Source of the DNA: Zooshikella sp050749885
Lineage (GTDB): Bacteria; Pseudomonadota; Gammaproteobacteria; Pseudomonadales; Zooshikellaceae
Direction of reading: 5' to 3'
Assembly (NCBI RefSeq): GCF_050749885.1
Contig: NZ_JBOIUB010000008.1
Location: 227,975 to 291,974, forward strand
DNA length: 64,000 nt
The position numbers were made by a program, and so were the translations under genes. Every line of letters begins with the position of its first letter. Position 1 is the stretch's first letter. This document shows positions 44,778 through 52,799 of the stretch, in pieces. The notes beneath the pieces were generated by a model. That model had not been told where the DNA came from. It saw only the letters and a list, made by a program, of their open reading frames with translations, and did not search any database.

Positions 44778-45590
44778 ATGAGGATTAAAGCTACATCATA
44801 TATTTCTGTTGCAATGAGTGCGTTGTTAGTGACAATGACGCATGCGGATGACTTTAATAAGCTTGATCAAGCAGTCCCTGCTAATAATATTATAAACACT
44901 CAAGAGCCTGTTTTTGACTTTGATACCGATGGCTGTCTTCCTGCAGCAGGTATAAGTCGAGATGGACGAAAAAACCCAGGATTAAAAAATTCGGGTGGGC
45001 TTGCAGAAGGTTGTGATGATAATAATTTTCTAAATACTTCAAATACACTTCATCGATATGCTTGCACAACTTCAGGAAAGGATCAGTTTTGTGGTCATTT
45101 TTACGCATTATATTTTGAAAAAGATCAGGTGGCTGCGTGGATAGATGTTTTTGGTCATCGCCATGATTGGGAGCATGTCGCTATTTGGACGACCAACGGT
45201 AAAATCACCTATGCAAGTTACAGCGCACATGGAAAATTATATACAAAGCCAGCTTCAAACGTACCTTTTGAAGGGACTCATGTGAAGTTTGTTTATCATA
45301 AAGATGGTATTTCTACACATGCAATGCGTTTTGCAAAGTCGAATGAAATTGCTGAAAATCCCTATGGTCAATTTGTGACACCCACTATAGTGAGTTGGTA
45401 CGAATTAATGGGGGATGGTATTGTTAATCGAGAAATGCGCAATAAATTAAATAGCTTTGATTATGGTAAAGCGACCATTCCTTTAAAAGATAGTAACTTC
45501 AGAACAAGGTTAAATGATAACCGACCTGATGGGTATCCACTTTTCTCAGAACAGGATATTGAAGCGTCGAATCCAAATCATAAGGGATAA
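44778..45590 (+). CDS. NPP1/NLP-family necrosis-inducing (cytolytic) protein
   Basis: A 270-residue secreted protein: signal peptide MRIKATSYISVAMSALLVTM then THA. The mature protein carries the family heptapeptide GHRHDWE intact (126-132, in FGHRHDWEHVAIW), which in characterised NLPs binds a divalent metal and is needed for membrane damage. Other family blocks: VFDFDTDGCLPAAGIS, YALYFEKDQVA (membrane strand), ASYSAHGKLYTKP, GTHVKFVYHKDGISTHAMRF and NPYGQFVTPTIVSWYELMGD. Cysteines 86-105 could form disulfides. NLPs from fungi, oomycetes and bacteria attack plant glycosphingolipid membranes; marine and insect-associated homologues also exist with unknown targets. The gene is monocistronic beside other exported proteins. 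Confidence 0.93.
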   Translation: MRIKATSYISVAMSALLVTMTHADDFNKLDQAVPANNIINTQEPVFDFDTDGCLPAAGISRDGRKNPGLKNSGGLAEGCDDNNFLNTSNTLHRYACTTSGKDQFCGHFYALYFEKDQVAAWIDVFGHRHDWEHVAIWTTNGKITYASYSAHGKLYTKPASNVPFEGTHVKFVYHKDGISTHAMRFAKSNEIAENPYGQFVTPTIVSWYELMGDGIVNREMRNKLNSFDYGKATIPLKDSNFRTRLNDNRPDGYPLFSEQDIEASNPNHKG

Positions 45591-45636
45591 TCTTTTAATA
45601 TATTAATACCCTAATTTTTGTGCCAGCCTTTTAGTA

Positions 45637-45749
45637 AACCCCACCCCTTACCAAGGAGAGGGAGGAGTTCGTGCAAGCAGCAGACAACTTTTGTTTCGAA
45701 GCACCATCAGTTCCTCCCCTTTGTTGAAGGGGGAGGTTAGGAGGGGGTT
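45637..45749. repeat. C/G-rich palindromic repeat between convergent genes
   Basis: Left part AACCCCACCCCTTACCAAGG with GAGGGAGGA after it, right part TTCCTCCCCT then GAAGGGGGAGGTTAGGAGGG and GGTT. The ends are largely complementary, so the 113-base unit can fold into a long hairpin. The motif CCCTCCTAACCTCCCCC is a type of intergenic palindrome found scattered in many bacterial genomes. It lies between the stops of the NLP gene and the nucleotidyltransferase gene and may act as terminator. Confidence 0.65.
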
Positions 45750-45764
45750 AAAAAGCTAGCAGAT

Positions 45765-46676
45765 TTATTTTATTCGCTGCTGATACTGATTTATAAGCAG
45801 TTGTATTTGTTCCAGCGTGGCTTCGGCTAAACCTGGTTGGCTAATACATTCACTAAGGCTGCCATAATGCATTTCCAGACATTCTAGTAATAGTTGTCGA
45901 ATAGCATTTTGATCAGCTTTAAAGGGTAACTCGCTTTGTTCGTAACATTGTTCTAAATGCTGTTCTTTTTTAATAAAAAATTCTTCAACTTGTTGTATTT
46001 CCCACTCACCACGCCGAATTGTTTTTAATTGTTCTTTATGAAGGGTTAAGTCCATATCTTGTTCGATAAGAAGTTGTTCTACCTCTAAGAGTAAGCGGAC
46101 AACGTGATAGGCAAATTTAACATCGTAACCATACTGCTCAACCATTTTGGCTCGTTTGCCTTCGGGTTGTTTAGTTTTCATTTTATGCATTTGTGCATAA
46201 GCGTAACCTTTAAATTTTGCCCAACACCCTTTGTGTAAAAACAGTTTGCGTCGTTCTCGAACACGTTCGCCCACGGCTGTACTATGTAAAATACAGTTTC
46301 TTGGAACATACAAGCTATCCACTATATTTGGGTTGTTATCCATAAGTAAGCGGAAATATTTAGCAATAGAATAGATGGTAATATCGTATTCTCGACCGCG
46401 TCCACCTAATGCGGATGAATCATAAATATGGTGTTGCTGATACTGTTGAAACTTAGGTTGTGCTAAGTCAAAACCAGGAATTTCGCCTCGTAAATGAGGA
46501 AATATGTCTGATTTAGGTGGAATCGCGAATCCATATACATCCATATCTGAACTATCATTTGAAACACCATAGGCCATGGAGCCCATGATGACTTCGTAAT
46601 GTACTGCGTCACTTAAAAATGGAGGAATACCCGGCAGCAGGTTTTTTTTCATTAATTGCTGGGTTGTACTGCTCAT
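45765..46676 (-). CDS. RlaP-like nucleotidyltransferase of the Pnkp/Hen1 RNA-repair system
   Basis: A 303-residue DNA-polymerase-beta-type nucleotidyltransferase. Catalytic pattern: VIMGSMAYGVSNDSSDMDVYGF with G-S at 32-33 and DxD at 44-46, then the helical C-terminal half with CWAKFKGYAYAQMHKMKTKQ and GYDVKFAYHVVRLLLEVEQL. It fits the RNA-repair-associated polymerase-beta family (RlaP). It probably adds nucleotides to, or prepares, RNA 3' ends before ligation; this is inferred from its place in the operon. ATG 46676 is chosen (AAGAG eight bases before); the longer frame to 46766 only reads through the end of hen1 in another frame. Third gene, 25 bases after hen1. Confidence 0.82.
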   Translation of the reverse strand: MSSTTQQLMKKNLLPGIPPFLSDAVHYEVIMGSMAYGVSNDSSDMDVYGFAIPPKSDIFPHLRGEIPGFDLAQPKFQQYQQHHIYDSSALGGRGREYDITIYSIAKYFRLLMDNNPNIVDSLYVPRNCILHSTAVGERVRERRKLFLHKGCWAKFKGYAYAQMHKMKTKQPEGKRAKMVEQYGYDVKFAYHVVRLLLEVEQLLIEQDMDLTLHKEQLKTIRRGEWEIQQVEEFFIKKEQHLEQCYEQSELPFKADQNAIRQLLLECLEMHYGSLSECISQPGLAEATLEQIQLLINQYQQRIK

Positions 46677-46701
46677 AAGCTGACTCTTCGCTATGGGTAA
46701 A

Positions 46702-48105
46702 TTATGTACTACGTGTAAATACGGCCATTTGTGTTGGATGACCGTAGTTTTGGTCATTGGCGCCAATGCCTTCGAGTGTTACCTGATAATCATAGTTATC
46801 CACAATGCGCTGACACCATGTTGTGAATTCTGCTCGTGTCCACTCAAAGCGATGATCACTATGTCTTCGTTGGGTTTCTGTTAAACCAAATACTACATTA
46901 TATTCCTGATTAGGGGTGGTGATGATAACCAGTTTGGGTTGTGCAATGTTAAAGACATTTTCAATAAATGCTTCCAGTCGGTCTTCATCCATATGTTCAA
47001 TCATTTCTATACAGCAAATGCCCTCAAATGAAGTCCAACGGGAATCACTGTAGAATGCAGAACCATGCCAAAGCTGTATACGATGCTGTTGTCTTTCGGA
47101 CCAATGTTCTAGGCGAAGTCGGCTACTGGCACGATCTAGTGCTTGGGATGAAACATCAACACCAATAATAGATTTAAATTGCGCATGGCTTGCCAGTAAC
47201 TTCATTAATTTTCCTTCGCCACAACCTAAATCAAGAATGGATTGGACCTGATGGGCAAGTAAGGTATCCATTACTTTTTGCTGGCGTTGTTGATTTAATG
47301 TTAGTGATTTTTCAAGTTCGGCTTCAGCTAAATCGGCTTTTTCCTCTGCATCAATTTGTTCTGGTGCCAATGCAGCTAACGCAATTTGAGCATAATGTTT
47401 TTTATGCTTTAAATAACGTAATGATATAAATTCTTTAGCGGGATGTTGCGCTAACCAATCACCCCCGCGTAATAATAATTTTTCAATTTCGTCGGCACTT
47501 ACCCAGTAGTGTTTGTCGTTATCAAGCACGGGCATTAAAACATACAAATGAGAGAGTAAATCGACTAAACGACATTTGTTTTTTAATGTGACCTGATAAT
47601 AATGACTATGACCCCACTCTGAAAATTGATTATCGAGGGCAATGGGTTCTGCAAAAATTTCATAACCAAGTGGAGAAAACAACTTTTCTAAAACGGGTTG
47701 TCCTCCTCGACAGGGTAATACCGGAATATGAACTGTTAAAGGAAGTTTGCAGTCCACTAACGCTTCACGTTCTTTGCAGCGACCTCCTATGGCAGAACGA
47801 AAGGCTCTAGCCAAGGCCACACTCATAAATGAATTAGCCGTATAGGGTCGATCATTTAAATAATGAGTAAGCTGTTTGGATGACATCGGTCCACGAAATG
47901 TCCGGACTAAGCCAATAGCATCCACCTCAAGTAAAAGAGCGACCTGGCATTGGTTTTCATCATACTGAGGATAGAAGACATGCGCTGTACTGTGACTTAA
48001 TGAAAAGCTGTGGATACGATCTGGATGCTTATGCAGCAGGTAACTCAAGTCTGTCGGATTAATATTGTTTTCAGGATCATTTTGTAAGGATAAGGTTAAT
48101 AACAT
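46702..48105 (-). CDS. hen1: Hen1 3'-terminal RNA ribose 2'-O-methyltransferase
   Basis: A 467-residue protein: N-terminal Hen1-specific domain (MLLTLSLQND...SYLLHKHPDRIHSFSLSHST), and a C-terminal SAM methyltransferase domain with ILDLGCGEGKLMKLLASHAQ, CIEMIEHMDEDRLEAFIENV (ExxEH) and HSDHRFEWTRAEFTTWCQ (metal-binding His and the FEWTRxEF signature). Hen1 methylates the 2'-OH at the cut RNA end so that, after sealing by Pnkp, the site resists the same ribotoxin. ATG 48105 is chosen: GGAG lies eight bases before it and it matches the known Hen1 start; the upstream codons to 48162 overlap pnkp. The gene starts 19 bases after the pnkp stop. Confidence 0.94.
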   Translation of the reverse strand: MLLTLSLQNDPENNINPTDLSYLLHKHPDRIHSFSLSHSTAHVFYPQYDENQCQVALLLEVDAIGLVRTFRGPMSSKQLTHYLNDRPYTANSFMSVALARAFRSAIGGRCKEREALVDCKLPLTVHIPVLPCRGGQPVLEKLFSPLGYEIFAEPIALDNQFSEWGHSHYYQVTLKNKCRLVDLLSHLYVLMPVLDNDKHYWVSADEIEKLLLRGGDWLAQHPAKEFISLRYLKHKKHYAQIALAALAPEQIDAEEKADLAEAELEKSLTLNQQRQQKVMDTLLAHQVQSILDLGCGEGKLMKLLASHAQFKSIIGVDVSSQALDRASSRLRLEHWSERQQHRIQLWHGSAFYSDSRWTSFEGICCIEMIEHMDEDRLEAFIENVFNIAQPKLVIITTPNQEYNVVFGLTETQRRHSDHRFEWTRAEFTTWCQRIVDNYDYQVTLEGIGANDQNYGHPTQMAVFTRST

Positions 48106-48124
48106 TGTAAATGCTCCAACAGGC

Positions 48125-50707
48125 TTATAAACGTGGGTCAACGGGTTCTGCAGACAATGCAATCACACCTAAAATACATTCATGCACACGCCGTAAAGGC
48201 TCTTGACCCACAAAGCGTTGTAAGGCTGCTAGTCCTAATGAAAACTCTTTAATTGCAAGACGACGTTTTTTACCTAATCCTCGTTTTTTTAAACGCGCTA
48301 AATTTTCAGGTGCATCATAGTTGGGACCGTAAATTAAACGCAGATACTCTTTGCCGCGTACTTTCAATGCAGGTTGAGCTAAGCCCACATTGGTGTGGCA
48401 GACAAAGTCCATGGGTTTGATCACAATACCTTCTGATCCCTTTTCGAGTAGGCTCTGCCACCATTGGCTGACTGCTTGGCATTCATGTTCTTCTACAGGA
48501 TGAATAATACGATAATCAGTCGCTTGAATAAGGCCTTTACTGGCTTTAGCCAGATCACTGATATGCGTCATGTGCCATTGGTGGTTTTTATCGGTATGCA
48601 TTGCACCTTCACTGGCCATAATATGGAAAGGCGCCAGCTTTAGCTGATTCACTTCAGTTACTGACCAGCAATATTGTTGATAAGCTTGTCTAAAGCCACT
48701 GATATGCTGATGGTGTGTTGCAATGCGTTGGTTTAAGTCATTTAAATCAACACCTCTTAATGCTGCTTGCTCAAGGAGCAGATTGGCAACAGGTAAAACA
48801 TTATTTCCTGCACAACCAACGGCTGCATATTGCTGACGGATTAATTCTGATGCTTTAAATGACCAGGGCATCAGCTCACAATCAAGGGTCAACCAGTCAG
48901 TCTTGAGTGTATCCCACAGGCCTACGTCTGTGACGGCTTGTTGTACCTCAAGTAAAAATGCTTGCTCTAAAGTGTCATCATTAAAAAATCGCCGTCCTGT
49001 CCGTGTATAACAACAGCCAATAGCTTCACTTTGAATACCAAATACCCGACGAGAGACATCGGGTGTTTTACAAATTTGCACAATCGCACGCGATCCCATG
49101 TGCTTTTCCTGGCAAATTACAGTTTCCACTTCCATCTGTTGGAAATAATCCAACGCTTGTTGTGGATCCTCTAATAATTCAGCTTCTTCACTCGCATGCG
49201 CTGGTGACATGGTAGGGGGCAGGTAGTTTATCCACTTAGGATTAATGGTAAATCGGCTAAGGGTTTCTAGCGCGGCAGCCGCGTACTGCTCTTCAATACA
49301 AATTTTGTTACGCAGAGGAGTGGTAATAAAACGCTTACCCTGTACATCACTGATGTTCAGTACATCATCATGACGATGTTGAAGGGAGCGTGTATCTTGC
49401 TCTTCAAATAAAGGACGAGAAGGTTCGTAATAAACCTGTGACGCTGGAACACTGACAAGCTCTCGTTCCGGATAGCGTAGCGCTGTTAGCTTGCCACCAA
49501 ATACACATCCGGTATCAATACAGATCGTATTATTGAAGAACTCAGGCTCAATAGTGGGGGTGTGTCCATAGACCACAAGGGCTTTACCCCGGTAGTCATT
49601 GGCCCACTCATAACGAACAGGTAAGCCATACTCATCAGTTTCTCCAGTGGTTTCACCATAGAGGGCAAAAGCACGTACAGTCCCAGAGGCTCGTCCTTGA
49701 TAGTGTTCTTTCATGCCTGCGTGAGCAGCCACTAAACGACCATTGTCCAGTACATAGTGGCTTATTAAGCCATCTAAAAAGCTGGAAACCTGTTGTATAA
49801 ATGCTTCTGGTTCGTTTTCTAATTGGGCCAGTGTTTGCTCCAAACCATGATTTACTTTTACTTGCCGGCCTTCCAGCTTACGTTTGAGCTTGTCATCATG
49901 GTTGCCACTTACACACAGCGCATGTCCTTGGTGAACCATTGACATGACTAAGCGCAAAACCTCAGGGTTTTTTGGGCCACGATCAACAAGGTCTCCGACA
50001 AAAATAGCTTTGCGTTGAGCGGGGGGAGTAATTGAATAAGGATAAACAGGATCTGCAGTATTTTGATCCACATGATATCCCAGCTTTGTTAGGAGCGTGA
50101 CTAACTCATCAAAGCAACCGTGGATATCACCAATAATGTCAAAGGGACCTGTCTCGTTTCGTTTATCAGTCCACAGCGGAATGCGTTTGAAACTAACCCG
50201 ATTGATCTCTTCTTCACTTTTTAAAATATGGACCTGTGAAAAACCTTCCCGTTTAAGTTGGCGCATTGAACGCCTCAACTGACGGGCTTGATTACGAATA
50301 ACATGAGGACCAAAATCACGGTCTGGACGCGTTTTGTTACGTTCTAGACAGGTGGATTCAGCAATATCCAAAACAATAGCCTGGGCAAAACAATGCTGTT
50401 TGCGAGCGACTCGAAGTAAAGAGCGTCGCGCTGATTCTTGAACGTTTGTAGCGTCGACTACCGTCAGCAGTCCACGACGTAATCTACGCTCTGCAATGAG
50501 GTGAAGTACATCAAAGGCATCTGCAGAGGCATCTTGTGCATTTTCATCATCAGAGACGAGGCCTCGGCAAACATCTGAGGATAATATTTCTGTCGATAAA
50601 AAATGTTTGCGAGCAAAGGTACTTTTTCCTGCACCTGAAGTGCCTACCAGTAAAATTAACGAAACTTCAGGTATTTGTATTTCTTTTTCTGTCATTATTG
50701 TGGTCAT
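48125..50707 (-). CDS. pnkp: Pnkp polynucleotide kinase-phosphatase-ligase
   Basis: Three-domain RNA-repair enzyme of 860 residues. N-terminal kinase with P-loop GTSGAGKST (22-30) adds a 5'-phosphate; central binuclear metallophosphatase with FDIIGDIHGCF (193-197), VGDLVDRGP (238-245), SGNHDDK (267-273) and YGHTPTIEPEFF removes the 2',3'-cyclic phosphate; C-terminal ATP-dependent adenylyltransferase/ligase with EKHMGSRAIV, whose Lys535 is the expected nucleotide-accepting residue. With Hen1 it forms the complex that mends tRNAs cut by ribotoxins. Length matches characterised homologues (about 870). ATG 50707 or ATG 50695 can start; neither has a clear Shine-Dalgarno. First gene of the cassette. 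Confidence 0.95.
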   Translation of the reverse strand: MTTIMTEKEIQIPEVSLILLVGTSGAGKSTFARKHFLSTEILSSDVCRGLVSDDENAQDASADAFDVLHLIAERRLRRGLLTVVDATNVQESARRSLLRVARKQHCFAQAIVLDIAESTCLERNKTRPDRDFGPHVIRNQARQLRRSMRQLKREGFSQVHILKSEEEINRVSFKRIPLWTDKRNETGPFDIIGDIHGCFDELVTLLTKLGYHVDQNTADPVYPYSITPPAQRKAIFVGDLVDRGPKNPEVLRLVMSMVHQGHALCVSGNHDDKLKRKLEGRQVKVNHGLEQTLAQLENEPEAFIQQVSSFLDGLISHYVLDNGRLVAAHAGMKEHYQGRASGTVRAFALYGETTGETDEYGLPVRYEWANDYRGKALVVYGHTPTIEPEFFNNTICIDTGCVFGGKLTALRYPERELVSVPASQVYYEPSRPLFEEQDTRSLQHRHDDVLNISDVQGKRFITTPLRNKICIEEQYAAAALETLSRFTINPKWINYLPPTMSPAHASEEAELLEDPQQALDYFQQMEVETVICQEKHMGSRAIVQICKTPDVSRRVFGIQSEAIGCCYTRTGRRFFNDDTLEQAFLLEVQQAVTDVGLWDTLKTDWLTLDCELMPWSFKASELIRQQYAAVGCAGNNVLPVANLLLEQAALRGVDLNDLNQRIATHHQHISGFRQAYQQYCWSVTEVNQLKLAPFHIMASEGAMHTDKNHQWHMTHISDLAKASKGLIQATDYRIIHPVEEHECQAVSQWWQSLLEKGSEGIVIKPMDFVCHTNVGLAQPALKVRGKEYLRLIYGPNYDAPENLARLKKRGLGKKRRLAIKEFSLGLAALQRFVGQEPLRRVHECILGVIALSAEPVDPRL

Positions 50708-51033
50708 TAGCGAATTATCATTTATTAAACATCTTGAGCACGGCCTAACCCACTCTGTGAACGTTAGGTGCTATTACTAACTGTGTAAAAGTATTGTCGC
50801 CAGTTAAAAGTGTAAGCATGATACAGCTAATTCTATGCCATATTTGTAACTTATTGATATTCAATGAGTTATTAGTTTTTAGGTCTCTTTAATATAAGCT
50901 TAATTCTATCTAGTTAAATAAAATATTACCTATTTAGATAGTCTATTCAAAATGCTTTAGGTCAAACTAAATTTTACGGTTCTCTGTATCATAGCGTCTT
51001 TTTATTTGGCTTTGGTGCCTTTGGAAAAACTAC
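50708..51033. other. Divergent region between the RNA-repair cassette and yhcC
   Basis: 325 bases with no gene; it must contain promoters for pnkp (minus) and yhcC (plus). AT-rich, with no clear operator. No RtcR-like sigma-54 regulator gene adjoins. Confidence 0.5.
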
Positions 51034-51936
51034 ATGCAGTTAGATCAGTACGTTTATACGTTTGGCCAGTATCTACGTCAGCGTTTTAATGAGAAGGTTC
51101 ATAAACTATCAATTCATGCCGGGTTTACCTGTCCAAACCGTGACGGCACCTTGGGCATTGGTGGTTGTACATTTTGTAATAATGCTTCCTTTAATAGTGA
51201 AGTAAAGACCAATAAAAACATAAGCGAACAGTTAAGCTCGGCAAAAGTAAATGTGCGAGCTAAAAAATATTTAGCCTATTTTCAAGCTTATACGAATACC
51301 TATGCTGAAGTGTCCGCGCTACAGCAAATGTATGAAGAAGCATTACGGAGCAATAATATTGTTGGCCTATGTGTTGGAACACGTCCAGATTGTCTGCCTG
51401 AAAGTGTTTTGTCATTACTTTCCAGTTATCAACAACAAGGTTATGAGGTTTGGCTAGAGCTTGGCTTACAAACTGCAAATGACGATACTTTAATACGCAT
51501 TAATCGAGGACATAATTTCGCCGCTTATGTGGACGCGGTGAAACGAATACAACAGTATAAGCTTAATATTTGTACGCATTTGATCGTGGGGTTGCCAGGT
51601 GAATCTGCACAAACGAGCTTTGATACGTTGTCTAAAGTGATTGACTTAGGCTGCGAAGGATTAAAGTTGCATCCTTTAATGGTGGTTAAGGGAAGTCAAA
51701 TGGCAAAACAATGGAAAAATGGATTGTTATCAACACTAACTGCAGATGAATATGCAGCGATTGCCGCAGAAATGATCCGCCAAACACCGAAAGATATCGT
51801 ATTTCATCGCGTATCCGCGACGGCAAAGCGGCCAACTTTATTAGCACCAGAGTGGTGTAATAATCGCTGGCCAGTGATTAATCAAATTGTTAAACATCTC
51901 AATGAAAAAGGAGGTCAAGGTAGTGGATTAATTTAA
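51034..51936 (+). CDS. yhcC: Radical SAM protein of the YhcC/TIGR01212 family
   Basis: A 300-residue radical S-adenosylmethionine enzyme. The [4Fe-4S] cysteines are Cys33, Cys45 and Cys48 in GFTCPNRDGTLGIGGCTFCN, a longer spacing than the classic CxxxCxxC, as usual for YhcC. Further blocks: VGLCVGTRPDCLPESVL, VWLELGLQTANDDTLIRINR, ICTHLIVGLPGES and GLKLHPLMVVKGSQMAKQW. It should cut SAM to a 5'-deoxyadenosyl radical; substrate unknown, with tRNA modification often suggested. No clear Shine-Dalgarno. It is followed by a weak hairpin, TATTTCA tttt TGAAATA, at 51940-51957. Confidence 0.92.
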   Translation: MQLDQYVYTFGQYLRQRFNEKVHKLSIHAGFTCPNRDGTLGIGGCTFCNNASFNSEVKTNKNISEQLSSAKVNVRAKKYLAYFQAYTNTYAEVSALQQMYEEALRSNNIVGLCVGTRPDCLPESVLSLLSSYQQQGYEVWLELGLQTANDDTLIRINRGHNFAAYVDAVKRIQQYKLNICTHLIVGLPGESAQTSFDTLSKVIDLGCEGLKLHPLMVVKGSQMAKQWKNGLLSTLTADEYAAIAAEMIRQTPKDIVFHRVSATAKRPTLLAPEWCNNRWPVINQIVKHLNEKGGQGSGLI

Positions 51937-51978
51937 TATTATTTCATTTTTGAAATACACTGAGTTGAGTGGATTAAG

Positions 51979-52245
51979 CTATGGACGGATGAGCCGATCC
52001 GTTTTATCGTTCAGTGAACGAATATCATTTTTCATATCTTCTGTGATTTCATTCACTCTATTTTTTTCAAGCGCAATAAGCTCAGTAATATGCTGGATAT
52101 TTTGGCTATTTTGATCAATTCGCTTGTCAATGGTTCCCCCCCAAACGAATAGTGAAATAATAACGGTCACGGTACTGATGATGTGCGTCATGTTGACGGT
52201 TTTATCAAGCTGCCAGTGTCCATGCGGTATAATATGTGGCTGCAT
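51979..52245 (-). CDS. Small single-pass membrane protein with coiled coil (phage-like)
   Basis: An 88-residue protein: hydrophilic start MQPHIIPHGHWQLDKTVNMT, one membrane helix (about 20-39, HIISTVTVIISLFVWGGTI), then a charged coiled-coil tail (41-88, DKRIDQNSQNIQHITELIAL ... RLIRP). GGAG lies seven bases before ATG 52245; a TTG at 52257 would overlap that site. The layout is like small membrane proteins of Mu-like prophage lysis regions, which fits the adjacent Mor-family gene, but no family is certain. Same strand as the Mor gene, 182 bases downstream of it. Confidence 0.6.
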   Translation of the reverse strand: MQPHIIPHGHWQLDKTVNMTHIISTVTVIISLFVWGGTIDKRIDQNSQNIQHITELIALEKNRVNEITEDMKNDIRSLNDKTDRLIRP

Positions 52246-52427
52246 GTTTTTCTCCAAATAGTCTTACAATTTTCGCTAATACCTAAGTACTTCATTATAG
52301 GTGTAGTCGTTAGCAGAGTAGTCAAAACTGAAAGTGATTTGTAGGTGAAAAATTTCAATTTTTTCATGCATGATGTTAGTTGTCAGTCATAGCATGACTG
52401 ACAACATTGATTTAGGGCTGGAAGAGG

Positions 52428-52799
52428 TTAGTGTTTTTTGTGGCTTGCGAATAGAATATTGTAGACATGACGCCGTGTAATACCAAATGTTAATGCTAGT
52501 TTATCAATGGGATAACCATCATCATGATATTTTTTAATCAGTGCATTACGTGAGCGTATAAAAATGGATTTACGAGGTAGCTCAACAGTTTCACCTGAAA
52601 AATGTTCACTGAGAAGTTTTGCGCTTTCATGGCCAATTGCCAGTGAAATAGGGTGATCAGGACTTGTATCATGAGGTATGTAAACCCGGGCTCCTCCTAA
52701 ACGTTGTGCTAACGTAAGAGTGGCATCTAGTCCTATGATAGTGGCAGCGCTTTTTAGAAAGCCTGGTAGTTCAGTTTCGTATATATTTTGTGTGTTCAT
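52428..52799 (-). CDS. Mor transcription activator family protein
   Basis: A 123-residue protein of the Mor/C family of phage Mu, which activates middle or late phage transcription. The N-terminal dimerisation part (LPGFLKSAATIIGLDATLTL with AQRLGGARVYIP following) leads to the helix-turn-helix RNALIKKYHDDGYPIDKLAL, TFGITRRHVYNIL (about 85-117). AGGA lies eight bases before the ATG. In complete Mu-like phages Mor precedes structural and lysis genes; here only a small membrane protein and, across 790 bases, an S24 repressor remain, so this is probably a prophage remnant or a domesticated regulator. Confidence 0.87.
   Translation of the reverse strand: MNTQNIYETELPGFLKSAATIIGLDATLTLAQRLGGARVYIPHDTSPDHPISLAIGHESAKLLSEHFSGETVELPRKSIFIRSRNALIKKYHDDGYPIDKLALTFGITRRHVYNILFASHKKH

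Noticed and set aside
45637..45749. Considered as a CRISPR or tandem repeat
   Set aside because: There is only one inverted pair, no spaced direct repeats and no cas genes nearby.
46677..46766. Longer start of the nucleotidyltransferase gene
   Set aside because: It only overlaps the end of hen1 in another frame; a better start with a ribosome-binding site lies at 46676.
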